A stretch of 50,274 nucleotides of DNA from Ruminococcus sp. (GTDB lineage Bacteria; Bacillota; Clostridia; Oscillospirales; Ruminococcaceae), in assembly GCA_017472145.1 (NCBI GenBank), contig JAFUQX010000041.1:1-50274 (forward strand), read 5' to 3'. Position numbers and translations under genes: made by a program. Under the pieces are notes generated by a model. It saw only the letters and a list, made by a program, of their open reading frames with translations, made no database searches and was not told the origin of the DNA. Below are positions 25,395 to 33,163 of this stretch, piece by piece; the first letter of the stretch is position 1; each line of letters begins with the position of its first letter.

Positions 25395-27047
25395 ATGAGC
25401 AAAAAAATTGCAGCGGGAATGCTGGCTCCCGTACTGCTGCTGACGGGCTGTCAGCTGCCGTTTCAGAAGGAGGAGGGAGACGGTTCGGGCTATCTGTTCA
25501 CGTACACGCTGACAGAGAATCCGGACAGCCTGGATCCTCAGATCGCACAGAACGAGGCGGCTTTTATGATTCTGCGGAATATGATGCAGGGCCTTGTGGA
25601 GGAGCAGCCGGACGGTACGATCACCTATGGGGTATCCTCCCACTACAGTGTTACGGAGGATGGTCTGCGGTATACCTTTACCCTCCGGGATGACAGTTAT
25701 TGGTATTACGATGAAAACCGCAACGATGTCATTGACAATGGCGAGACATGGCAGGTTACGGCGGAGGACTTTGTCTTTGCCTTCCGCCGGATGTTTCAGG
25801 AGGAGACCCGTTCTCCCTATCGCAGCCTGTTCGGCTGTTTGATCGGGGCTGAGGAGATCATCGAGGACGGCGCTTCGGTAGATACGCTGGGCGTGCAGGC
25901 TCAGACGGCCAATACGTTGGTGTTTGAGCTGGCCGAGCCTTGTGCAGAATTTCTGTCTCTGCTGTGTCTGCCGGCGGCTATGCCCTGCAATGAGGAATTC
26001 TTTGAGCAGACGGCCGGGCGGTATGGACTGGATGAAGAATCGGTCATCTCCAACAGCAGCTTCTATCTGCGCCGGTGGTTCTATGATCCCTACGGCCATG
26101 ATAATCTCATCTATCTTCAGGAAAATTCGGCGAATAATACTGTACAGAAGGTATATCCGTCCAATCTGACCTTCCTCATCCGGAGCAGTCAGGCCGATGC
26201 AGAGGAGGCCTTTGAAAACGGACAGTCGGACGTGCTGGCCACTCCCTATTACAATGCCAAATACGGTGATACGAAAAGCTATACGCTGTCCTCGTGGAAA
26301 TCGGTTACATTGGGATTGGTTCTGAACCCGGAATGGGCCCCCTTTGCCAACGAAAAGATCCGGCAGGCCTTGTCCATGGCGATTCCGAGAAGCCTTTTTA
26401 CCGCAGAAACCGGCGGTGATATTGAAGGGGCCTATGGGATCGTTCCGCCGGAAACACGGATCGGAGCCGCAGCCTACAGCAGCTATCTTTCTTCTCCGGC
26501 CATTGCAGAGGCCTCCAGCGAAGAGGCGCTGAGCCTGTTCCAGGAGGGACTTCAGGAGCTGGGGGTGACTTCTCTTGGCTCTACTGATATTCTTATCTGC
26601 GAAAATATGGTATCCACCGATGATCTGTACGAGGTCGTTCAGGTGTGGCAGTCGCTTTTCGGATTTTATGCGGGCATTGAGACTGTGCCGGAATCGGAAT
26701 ATTATGATCGGCTGGAAAGCAGGGAATATGACATTGTGCTGTGCAGTGTGACCGGAGAACGCAACAGTGCGGCCTCTGTGCTGCAATCCTTCTGCACAGG
26801 GGAAAATGCATTCCACTATTCCAATAAGGAGCTGGATGCGCTTCTGGAGAATACAGCTGGCGCACGGGATCTCAGTGAGCTTTCGGCACTCTGCATTCAG
26901 GCGGAGCAGGAGATTCTGCAGGACTATCTGTTCCTGCCGGTTTTCTATAAGAACAGCTATCTGGTGCACAGCACAAAGAATCGTGATATTACCTATGATC
27001 CTTATTCGGGAGAAATTTTCTTCCGCACCGCCAAGCACTATGAATAA
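25395..27047 (+). CDS. Peptide/oligopeptide ABC transporter solute-binding lipoprotein (orphan)
   Basis: 550 aa. Lipobox LLTGC puts the lipid anchor at Cys19. Family 5 solute-binding protein: TENPDSLDPQIAQNEAAFMIL near the N-terminus, WQVTAEDFVFAFRRM, and NEKIRQALSMAIPR in the second lobe. Family members bind peptides, nickel or sugars for an ABC importer, but no permease or ATPase gene lies in the window, so it either works with a distant system or acts as a sensor. The start has AAGGA about 12 bases upstream. The next 250 bases carry a structured RNA rather than a gene. Confidence 0.88.
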   Translation: MSKKIAAGMLAPVLLLTGCQLPFQKEEGDGSGYLFTYTLTENPDSLDPQIAQNEAAFMILRNMMQGLVEEQPDGTITYGVSSHYSVTEDGLRYTFTLRDDSYWYYDENRNDVIDNGETWQVTAEDFVFAFRRMFQEETRSPYRSLFGCLIGAEEIIEDGASVDTLGVQAQTANTLVFELAEPCAEFLSLLCLPAAMPCNEEFFEQTAGRYGLDEESVISNSSFYLRRWFYDPYGHDNLIYLQENSANNTVQKVYPSNLTFLIRSSQADAEEAFENGQSDVLATPYYNAKYGDTKSYTLSSWKSVTLGLVLNPEWAPFANEKIRQALSMAIPRSLFTAETGGDIEGAYGIVPPETRIGAAAYSSYLSSPAIAEASSEEALSLFQEGLQELGVTSLGSTDILICENMVSTDDLYEVVQVWQSLFGFYAGIETVPESEYYDRLESREYDIVLCSVTGERNSAASVLQSFCTGENAFHYSNKELDALLENTAGARDLSELSALCIQAEQEILQDYLFLPVFYKNSYLVHSTKNRDITYDPYSGEIFFRTAKHYE

Positions 27048-27093
27048 ATTGGTTCTATCTCATAATTTACCTGGTTGCATTCTCCGGATTTTC

Positions 27094-27237
27094 GCATACA
27101 ATAGGAGTAGCAGCAGGAATCGCAGTTACTGCGAAAGGTGGCGCAGGCTTGCGCTCCCTGCGCCCTTAGAACAGCTTTTCCGCATCCGCACGGCGAGAAA
27201 TGCTGCTTTGAGATAGAGGCCGGAGCATATTGTATGC
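27094..27237 (+). ncRNA. Candidate structured RNA with a four-branch fold
   Basis: In a 197-bp gap that shows no gene between a CDS and a strong terminator. Closing stem GCATACAAT (27094-27102) with ATTGTATGC (27229-27237); second stem AGCAGCA (27109-27115) with TGCTGCT (27201-27207); inside are hairpins TCGCAG/CTGCGA (27120-27125, 27129-27134), GGCGCAGG/CCTGCGCC (27140-27147, 27157-27164) and TTTTCCGC with GGCGAGAAA (27176-27183, 27192-27200, imperfect). A competing 9-bp pair, TCTATCTCA (27054-27062) with TGAGATAGA (27209-27217), would exclude the closing stem or form a pseudoknot. It fits no RNA class that I recognise. Strand is set by the plus-strand terminator at 27245-27287. Confidence 0.5.
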
Positions 27238-27244
27238 ACACGGC

Positions 27245-27287
27245 AGAACCGGCATGGAAAGTCACGCTTTCGATGCCGGTTCTTTTT
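27245..27287 (+). terminator. Terminator after the binding-protein gene and structured RNA
   Basis: 11-bp stem AGAACCGGCAT (27245-27255) and ATGCCGGTTCT (27273-27283), extended inside by GAAAG/CTTTC, followed by TTTT. Confidence 0.93.
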
Positions 27288-27319
27288 AGAGGTATTGAAA
27301 TTTTGGAGCTGTTAAGATG

Positions 27320-27607
27320 TTATTGGCTGGCCGGGAGGATCTGATCCTGCTGCATGGCGGCCAGCCGGGCATATTTCTTTTTGGTGGCCAGCCCTCCCCG
27401 GATGTGTCGTTCCTGTTTATTCAGAGACAGGATCTGTCTGACTTCTTCATAAAGAGACGGGCTCATTTCCGGCAGACGCTGGCTTACATCCTTATGTACG
27501 GTGCTTTTGGATATTCCGAACCAGGCGGCAGCGGCCCGTACAGTTGCCTTATTTTCCAGAATATATTCTCCAAGAATGATCGCCCGGTCATCCGGCTGCT
27601 GTTTCAT
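27320..27607 (-). CDS. spoIIID: Stage III sporulation transcriptional regulator SpoIIID
   Basis: 95 aa from ATG 27607, with GGGAG 8 bases upstream; the longer open frame back to 27691 runs through the promoter and is rejected. Helix-turn-helix AWFGISKSTVHKDV (about residues 29-42) followed by RLPE and RHIRGGLATKKKY, diagnostic of SpoIIID. In the mother cell it switches SigE and SigK genes on or off during sporulation. Length and the basic C-terminus fit the family. A SigE-like promoter lies upstream. Confidence 0.96.
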   Translation of the reverse strand: MKQQPDDRAIILGEYILENKATVRAAAAWFGISKSTVHKDVSQRLPEMSPSLYEEVRQILSLNKQERHIRGGLATKKKYARLAAMQQDQILPASQ

Positions 27608-27640
27608 GTACTTCACTCCCATGTGATTGATGTTGGTACA

Positions 27641-27670
27641 TATATATGCAGCCGGGCGGCGGTACATGAC
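27641..27670 (-). promoter_or_regulatory. spoIIID: SigE-like promoter of spoIIID
   Basis: On the minus strand GTCATGTA (27663-27670), a 14-bp spacer, CATATATA (27641-27648). This resembles the mother-cell SigE consensus and not the SigA promoters seen elsewhere in the window. Confidence 0.65.
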
Positions 27671-27677
27671 TTCCCGC

Positions 27678-27708
27678 AAAAAAATCCCCATATCCTGAGA
27701 TATGGGGA
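27678..27708 (-). terminator. Terminator of the minus-strand coiled-coil membrane protein gene
   Basis: 10-bp stem TCCCCATATC (27685-27694) and GATATGGGGA (27699-27708), 4-nt loop; on the minus strand seven T follow (27678-27684). It insulates spoIIID from the upstream gene. Confidence 0.93.
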
Positions 27709-27725
27709 CTTATTATGGATTCTTG

Positions 27726-29183
27726 TTACTTCGTCTGTGCCTTTTCAGCCTTCTTTTTCTGAAAACGAGGGAAACAAACGATAATGCTGATAAACAGATA
27801 AATCGTCAGCAGAGAAAGCTCTGCAATAATGATCATACGCATGGACTCAGAAACCGCAGACAATACATACTGAATCAGAGAGAAGCTGGCCGGAGTGATC
27901 ACGGAGAACGCATTTGTAAACTTTACATTTTCATAGTAGTCACTGGCTGTGTTCTTTACATCCTCTGTCAGCTTTGCGATTTTTTCCTCCAGAGCACTAA
28001 TGCGCTCAGCTACATATTCACGGTTCTCTTCAGAAGCGTTGCCCTTGGCCTTGTTGATGGCCGCCAGACGCTCCTCAAAGTCGGTGATCTGCTGCTCATA
28101 GCCGGATACTCTGCTTTGCAGCTGAATCTTCTGAGCGATCAGGTTGTCATAGGTTTCGGAGGTTTCTGTAACAGATGAAGTCGTCGTATTGCTCTCATAC
28201 ACCATGATGGTATCCTTCTGATAGGATTCGATGGATTCCTGTACAGAAGTCAGACGCTCAGAAATATTCTTCTTGGAACGAGACAGATTGTCAATGCGGT
28301 ATTCATAGTAGCTGACCATCAGATCCTTGTCGCTGATAACGCCGTTATTCAGAATATAGGAGGTCAGTGTATCGATATCCACAGAACGGATCAGCTGAAG
28401 TGCATCTGCAAGGTCTGTAAAGCTGTATCCAGTCACCTCAGAGCGGAACTGCGATGTGTCATCCTGCGCAATACGGTCAATGTAGTTCTCCAGTGAGCTG
28501 AGAGAGGAGCTGTACATATCCAGCGCAATCAGGTAATCATAGTCGTCATCGCTTACGGAAAGGAGAGACTGGCTGATGGATTCACTGTAGCCATAGGTCT
28601 GGAAGAAGTAGATCTGATACTTTTCCAGGATCTTATTCAGCAGGGCCGCTGCATCATCACCGCTGAGTCCGGTGTTGCTGTAGTTGAAGGAAACCCTGTA
28701 CTGTGTCGGATGGTAGGATGTATCCCGCATGGATTCCATCCAGGTCGTTCCGTTTGTACCGGAAGCGTTATAGACGCTGTCGTACTGGATGATCTTTTCA
28801 ATTGCGGAATCCGCAACAATACCATCGATGAAGATGCTGTTCTGAACGGTCTCCTTCAGATCGGCGGACAGGCTCATCTCGGTCAGTGCTTCGGTAACGA
28901 CCTGATCGCTCTTGATGGCATTTGTGTCAAATTCACAGCCGTTGGGATCCAGCCCTTCCTCAATACCGGTGTAGTTGAAGCTGATGGTAGAATCCAGCGC
29001 CTCTACATCGGAGGAAAAGATGATGTTGAGACCAGTAACAGAAACAGCGGCCAGTACGGATACGATCAGCCACGGAAGGAAATATTTTTTTAAGTTGTGC
29101 AGAACGGAAGAAAGGCTGAAGCCCTCTGCACGGCTGGAAGCAGCAGCTCCTTCAGCTTGAATGGTAGGATTCTTTTTTTTCAT
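27726..29183 (-). CDS. Two-helix coiled-coil membrane protein, Wzz-like layout, paralog A
   Basis: 485 aa. N-terminal membrane helix at about residues 34-56, a C-terminal one at about 445-472, and between them a large extracytoplasmic region with long coiled coils (about 280-320 and 340-430, EEKIAKLTEDVKNTASDYYENVK). This is the layout of polysaccharide co-polymerases (Wzz) and tyrosine-kinase adaptors, but no tyrosine tail or Walker motif is present. The segment ISFNYTGIEEGLDPNG is shared with the divergent gene at 29436, showing a duplication. No polysaccharide gene cluster lies beside it; the role is unknown. Confidence 0.75.
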   Translation of the reverse strand: MKKKNPTIQAEGAAASSRAEGFSLSSVLHNLKKYFLPWLIVSVLAAVSVTGLNIIFSSDVEALDSTISFNYTGIEEGLDPNGCEFDTNAIKSDQVVTEALTEMSLSADLKETVQNSIFIDGIVADSAIEKIIQYDSVYNASGTNGTTWMESMRDTSYHPTQYRVSFNYSNTGLSGDDAAALLNKILEKYQIYFFQTYGYSESISQSLLSVSDDDYDYLIALDMYSSSLSSLENYIDRIAQDDTSQFRSEVTGYSFTDLADALQLIRSVDIDTLTSYILNNGVISDKDLMVSYYEYRIDNLSRSKKNISERLTSVQESIESYQKDTIMVYESNTTTSSVTETSETYDNLIAQKIQLQSRVSGYEQQITDFEERLAAINKAKGNASEENREYVAERISALEEKIAKLTEDVKNTASDYYENVKFTNAFSVITPASFSLIQYVLSAVSESMRMIIIAELSLLTIYLFISIIVCFPRFQKKKAEKAQTK

Positions 29184-29241
29184 ATTTTGATACTCCTATA
29201 TCGGTCAGAGAATTCGTGTAAAAACAATATAACTAATGATA

Positions 29242-29270
29242 AGTATAGCACATTCTCCGACTTTTGTAAA
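29242..29270 (-). promoter_or_regulatory. Promoter of paralog A
   Basis: Minus strand TTTACA (29265-29270), 17-bp spacer ending in TGC, TATACT (29242-29247). Confidence 0.8.
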
Positions 29271-29354
29271 TAGGCGTTTTTCAAAAGAGGGTGAGAAATC
29301 CGGAGGGGAATAAAAAGTGAAATTGTCGAAAATCACTAAATCCAAAAAATATCA

Positions 29355-29383
29355 TTGACTTTGGAAAAGTGATATGCTATACT
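29355..29383 (+). promoter_or_regulatory. Promoter of paralog B
   Basis: TTGACT (29355-29360), 17-bp spacer ending in TGC, TATACT (29378-29383). It carries the same extended -10 string TGCTATACT as the divergent promoter. Confidence 0.85.
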
Positions 29384-29435
29384 CATAATGAGCATTTATA
29401 CCATGCATTACTATTATTATAGGAGACTAGATGTT

Positions 29436-30929
29436 ATGCTAAAAACAGAAGAAAACGAGCTGAAAAACAGTCAATTGAATATTACATTAAAACAGGAGGA
29501 GCCTGAGAAGGAGGGCCTTGTCATTCCGCTGGGTGAGATCATACGCTGCCTGAAGCGGTTTGCCATTGGCTGGCTGGCCATTGCGGTTTTGTCGGCGCTG
29601 CTTGTTTCGGCTGGAACAGCGGCCTTTTCTCATCAGCTGTCGGCAGCTCCTGTGGCAATGATCGGCTTCAACTACAGCGGTGCGGAAAGCGGTCTGACGC
29701 CGGACGGAAAGACCTTTGATGTAAATTCGATCAAGAATCCCACTGTAATTGAAATGGCGCTGACCAAGCTGGGCTATTCACTGGAGCATGTGGAGAGCGT
29801 CAGAAGTGCCATTGATATCGAGGGTGTTGTTCCGCCGGAGGCCATCGATGAGATCTCGGTTTACAAATCTGCTTATGAGAAGAGCGGCAGTCTTCAGGTC
29901 GCTCAGGCCATGCTGGATGTGGACTATAACCCCACTCAGTATCGTGTGACCTTCCATTTCGAGAAAACGCCCTTCGGCGATGATGAGGCTGCACAGGTCA
30001 TCAATACGGTTTTGGAATGCTACCGCACCTATTTCTTTGATACATACGGTTACAACAACTCGATTGGTAATGCAGCACTGGCTGTAGATTATACAGACTA
30101 TGACTATCTGGTTGCTGTAGATACATATAATAATACGCTGAGCACATTGCAGAATACGGTGGATGAGCTGGAGAGTGAGGACAGATCGGACTTCCGTTCT
30201 ACCCAGACCGGTTACAGCTTCTCTGACCTGAGCGATGCCATCAGCATGGCCCGCAGCTATGATTCGGATACACTGATTGCCTATATCCAGTCCAACAGCG
30301 TGGTGCGGGACAAGGAGAGCATGATCAGCTACTATGAATATCGTATTGATGAGCTGGAGCGTGCAAAGAAAAGTGCGCTTGAGAAGTATAATACAGTTGT
30401 AGAGTCCATCGAGACCTATGAGAAGGATGCGGTTGTGATGTTCGCAGGTTCTGAGGAGGATGCTTCTGCTTATACAAAGGCCTCCGAGCAGTATGACCGT
30501 CTGTTCACACAGAAAAATGAAGCGCAGATCGTTGTTTCCAGCTATACACAGCAGATCGCAGAGTGCAAGGCACGTCTGGATTCTGTAAAGAAGCTGGGCA
30601 CGGGTGAGGCCAGCGAAGATAAGGTAGCCTATGTGGAGGAGCGTCTGGCCAGACTCAGCGAAAAGGTAAATACTCTTGTTGAGGATGTAAACACAACGGT
30701 TATGGAATATAATGAGTCTGTTGAGTTTGCCAATGCCTATTCGATTCTTGTTCCGGCCAGCGTGCTGTCTACAAGCTACGTAACCATGCTGATCTCCAAT
30801 GTGATCAAGCCCATGCTTCTGGTTGAAGCGGTCGTACTGCTGGGGTATCTCGGAATTTCTGTGGTGAAAGGCTTTATGATCAGTTATCACAAGAGAAAGG
30901 AAGAAGCAGAAGCCGCTGAGGCTCAGTAA
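29436..30929 (+). CDS. Two-helix coiled-coil membrane protein, Wzz-like layout, paralog B
   Basis: 497 aa from ATG 29436; AGGAG at 29421-29425 sets this start rather than the in-frame ATG 29388, which falls next to the promoter. Membrane helices at about residues 46-68 and 452-480, with a long helical, coiled-coil-rich region between them. Same order of motifs as paralog A: IGFNYSGAESGLTPDGKTFD, YNPTQYRVTFHFEK, CYRTYFFDTYGYNNSI, SMISYYEYRIDELERAKK. The two probably form a hetero-oligomer or serve in alternative conditions. No recognised catalytic motif. Confidence 0.75.
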   Translation: MLKTEENELKNSQLNITLKQEEPEKEGLVIPLGEIIRCLKRFAIGWLAIAVLSALLVSAGTAAFSHQLSAAPVAMIGFNYSGAESGLTPDGKTFDVNSIKNPTVIEMALTKLGYSLEHVESVRSAIDIEGVVPPEAIDEISVYKSAYEKSGSLQVAQAMLDVDYNPTQYRVTFHFEKTPFGDDEAAQVINTVLECYRTYFFDTYGYNNSIGNAALAVDYTDYDYLVAVDTYNNTLSTLQNTVDELESEDRSDFRSTQTGYSFSDLSDAISMARSYDSDTLIAYIQSNSVVRDKESMISYYEYRIDELERAKKSALEKYNTVVESIETYEKDAVVMFAGSEEDASAYTKASEQYDRLFTQKNEAQIVVSSYTQQIAECKARLDSVKKLGTGEASEDKVAYVEERLARLSEKVNTLVEDVNTTVMEYNESVEFANAYSILVPASVLSTSYVTMLISNVIKPMLLVEAVVLLGYLGISVVKGFMISYHKRKEEAEAAEAQ

Positions 30930-30954
30930 GCTTCCTGTCAAGACAACAAAAAGA

Positions 30955-30999
30955 ATCCACAGCAAAGAGTGACTGAAATACTCTTTGCTGCGGATTTTG
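30955..30999. terminator. Terminator between paralog B and the SGNH lipoprotein gene
   Basis: 17-bp stem 30955-30971 with 30981-30997, one mismatch, 9-nt loop, T-rich on the plus strand; it also lies after the converging gene. Confidence 0.9.
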
Positions 31000-31014
31000 T
31001 ATATATATCTGTTT

Positions 31015-32304
31015 TTATTCGGCTGCGCCCGTCAGCATATCGCCGAATTGTTCTGCGATGGCTTCCGCCACAAGCTGGCAGCCTTCATCGTTGGGGTGAT
31101 CGCCGTAAAGAGAGATGCTTGTGTTCTCCGGATCAGCCAGAACCGATGCAAAGTCGAAATAGGTCACCTTATCGTTGGCCTCTGCGATTTCAGGAATATA
31201 GGTATTCAGCTCGGTGCGGATGGCTTCCATCTCCTCATTCAGGTTAAAGGGCGGAGAGCTGAGAAGGATGACATTGCAGCCGGCCTCTGTCAGAACGGTG
31301 CAGATGGATTCCAGTGCATCCCGGATGCGGGCTGCGGAGGTAGAGCCGGCTTCACCGTATTTACCAGTGATGATATCGTTTGTACCGAAGCCCACGATCA
31401 CAGTATCTGCATATCGTGCACGCTCCAGCCATGGGCCGCCGGTGGCTGCGTCTGTGGCTCTTGCGTATCCCAGCCCCTGATTCCACAGGCTCACATCCTC
31501 TCCCAGCATTCTGGAAATTTCTGCTGCCCAGAATTCACAGGCATTCTCAGTGGTCTGACAGCCCTGTGTGACAGAGTCTCCCAGGGTGATGATGGTGCTT
31601 TCTGCCTGGCGATCGCATCCGAACAGCACTGGCAGGGGAATCTCATTGACATAAACAAATCCCTGTCCCTTATCTGCATAGGCCGGTGTCAGTCCGGACA
31701 TACAGATACAGGGGATGTTTGTACCGGTGATCGTCCATTCCCACAGAAGATAGTCTCCTTCCTCCACGGTGAAATTTACCGGATCGCTCCAGAAGGTCTC
31801 ACCAGAGGCTACCTCTCTGGATGTACTGCCGTCAAAGGTGACCGGGGTCATATTCTGCGGTTCTTCCTCAATACCGCTGCCGCCGTTGCCGACATAGGCC
31901 CTGACGATCTGATAGGCACCGCCGGGCATTCCCACATAGCCCTCACGGGTTCCTCTGGCCCAGGTGGAGTCCACCGTGTTGGAGAAGTAGAAGCGGTAGT
32001 CGAAGGTGCCGTATTCCTCCACAGGGATCCAGGCCCGGTAGGTGACATTGTTTGCTTCGGCGATGAATTTGTTGCTTCCGGTGGAAATTACGGTGTTGGA
32101 GACATAGGTCTCGAAGTTTTCGTCATAGTCCCAGCTTTTTGAAAGCTCCACAGCCGGGAATTCGGAGACGGGTGCAGCTTCTGTAGCAGCTTCTGTAGGT
32201 GCAGATGTTTCCGCTGTACTGCCGGATGGGTCTTCTGCGGCGCTGCATGCACACAGCCAGAGCGATGCAGCTGCGGTGAGCAGACAAAGAAATCTTTTCC
32301 TCAT
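31015..32304 (-). CDS. SGNH/GDSL-family hydrolase lipoprotein
   Basis: 429 aa from ATG 32304 (GGAG 9 bases upstream; the longer frame to 32355 is rejected). Lipobox with lipid-modified Cys20, then a Thr/Ala/Glu linker and an unassigned beta-rich domain (about 50-225). The SGNH domain follows: block I LGDSVTQG (about 246-253) with the nucleophile Ser, block III GFGTNDI, and the catalytic Asp-His pair in YGDHPNDEG near the C-terminus. Likely an esterase removing acetyl or acyl groups from a polysaccharide at the cell surface; the substrate is not determined. It has a perfect-consensus promoter upstream. Confidence 0.85.
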   Translation of the reverse strand: MRKRFLCLLTAAASLWLCACSAAEDPSGSTAETSAPTEAATEAAPVSEFPAVELSKSWDYDENFETYVSNTVISTGSNKFIAEANNVTYRAWIPVEEYGTFDYRFYFSNTVDSTWARGTREGYVGMPGGAYQIVRAYVGNGGSGIEEEPQNMTPVTFDGSTSREVASGETFWSDPVNFTVEEGDYLLWEWTITGTNIPCICMSGLTPAYADKGQGFVYVNEIPLPVLFGCDRQAESTIITLGDSVTQGCQTTENACEFWAAEISRMLGEDVSLWNQGLGYARATDAATGGPWLERARYADTVIVGFGTNDIITGKYGEAGSTSAARIRDALESICTVLTEAGCNVILLSSPPFNLNEEMEAIRTELNTYIPEIAEANDKVTYFDFASVLADPENTSISLYGDHPNDEGCQLVAEAIAEQFGDMLTGAAE

Positions 32305-32378
32305 AGATGGTTTCTCCTCATTTGAATATTTCACAGGGCCGTGCAGAAAAAACATATATTCTGTACAGCACTGTCTTA

Positions 32379-32407
32379 ATCATACCAGATTTTCCATAGT
32401 CTGTCAA
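32379..32407 (-). promoter_or_regulatory. SigA promoter of the SGNH lipoprotein gene
   Basis: Minus strand TTGACA (32402-32407), 17-bp spacer, TATGAT (32379-32384). Confidence 0.85.
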
Positions 32408-32535
32408 TGAGAAGCGAACAGAGCGCTGGATCTGTCAGGTGATTTTGGATATTTTTCCGAATTTTAAAAAAACACTTCCCAAAATCAAAAAAATATGGTA
32501 TGATAGAAGGGATATCATGGCCTTGTTTATACCTC

Positions 32536-32564
32536 TTGCATTTTCGGATGAGTTGTTGTATAAT
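32536..32564 (+). promoter_or_regulatory. SigA promoter of the phosphatidyltransferase operon
   Basis: TTGCAT (32536-32541), 17-bp spacer, TATAAT (32559-32564), 42 bp before the start. Confidence 0.85.
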
Positions 32565-32606
32565 GTATAGGATCGAATGGAAAAATGAAGCGGACGGAGG
32601 GATGTT

Positions 32607-33155
32607 ATGCGCTTTCAGAAGAAGGAACTGCTGTATGTTCCGAATATACTCAGCTATATACGGATCCTGCTGATTCCTGTGTTTGTATATCTGTATATGC
32701 GTGCGGAGACTTTGACAGACTGCATTATTGCAGCTTCTGTGCTGGCTGCATCTGCGCTCAGCGATATGTTTGACGGGAAAATCGCACGGAAATGGAATCA
32801 GATCAGCGAGCTTGGCATTGCCCTGGATCCCATTGCGGACAAGCTGACCCATTTTGCGGTGGCCGTCTGCTTGTGTACGAAATACAGAATTTTCCTCATC
32901 CCTGTGTGCATCCTCTTTTTTAAGGAGATCTACATGGGCGTGATGAATCTGTATAAGATGAAAACAGAAAACAAGAAGCTGGGCGGCGCAGAGATGTTCG
33001 GCAAGGTCAGCACAGCCATTCTGTTCTGTGCAATGATTCTGATGGTTCTTGTTCCGGAAATGCCTGAAATTCTGGTCTATCTGCTGACAGCACTCTGCTC
33101 CGGCTGTCTGATCGTGGCCTGGGTGGGATACTTCTTTGTATTCCGTCGGCTGTAG
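32607..33155 (+). CDS. CDP-alcohol phosphatidyltransferase (PgsA-like)
   Basis: 182 aa integral membrane enzyme. The signature D-G-x2-A-R-x8-G-x3-D-x3-D is complete: FDGKIARKWNQISELGIALDPIADK at about residues 54-78. It joins an alcohol (glycerol phosphate or similar) to a CDP-activated lipid, as in phosphatidylglycerol phosphate synthase; the exact alcohol is not determinable. GGAGG precedes ATG 32607. The next gene starts 8 bp after its stop, so the two are co-transcribed although functionally unrelated. Confidence 0.9.
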   Translation: MRFQKKELLYVPNILSYIRILLIPVFVYLYMRAETLTDCIIAASVLAASALSDMFDGKIARKWNQISELGIALDPIADKLTHFAVAVCLCTKYRIFLIPVCILFFKEIYMGVMNLYKMKTENKKLGGAEMFGKVSTAILFCAMILMVLVPEMPEILVYLLTALCSGCLIVAWVGYFFVFRRL

Positions 33156-33163
33156 GAGCTGCT

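Noticed and set aside
25350-27038. 562-codon open frame antisense to the binding-protein gene
   Set aside because: No recognisable protein features, no start signals, and the opposite strand encodes a clear family 5 binding protein.
27094-27237. 6S RNA, SRP RNA or tmRNA at the structured locus
   Set aside because: It has a branched fold rather than the 6S rod, no SRP tetraloop/GGAAG receptor region, and no tRNA-like ends or tag reading frame.
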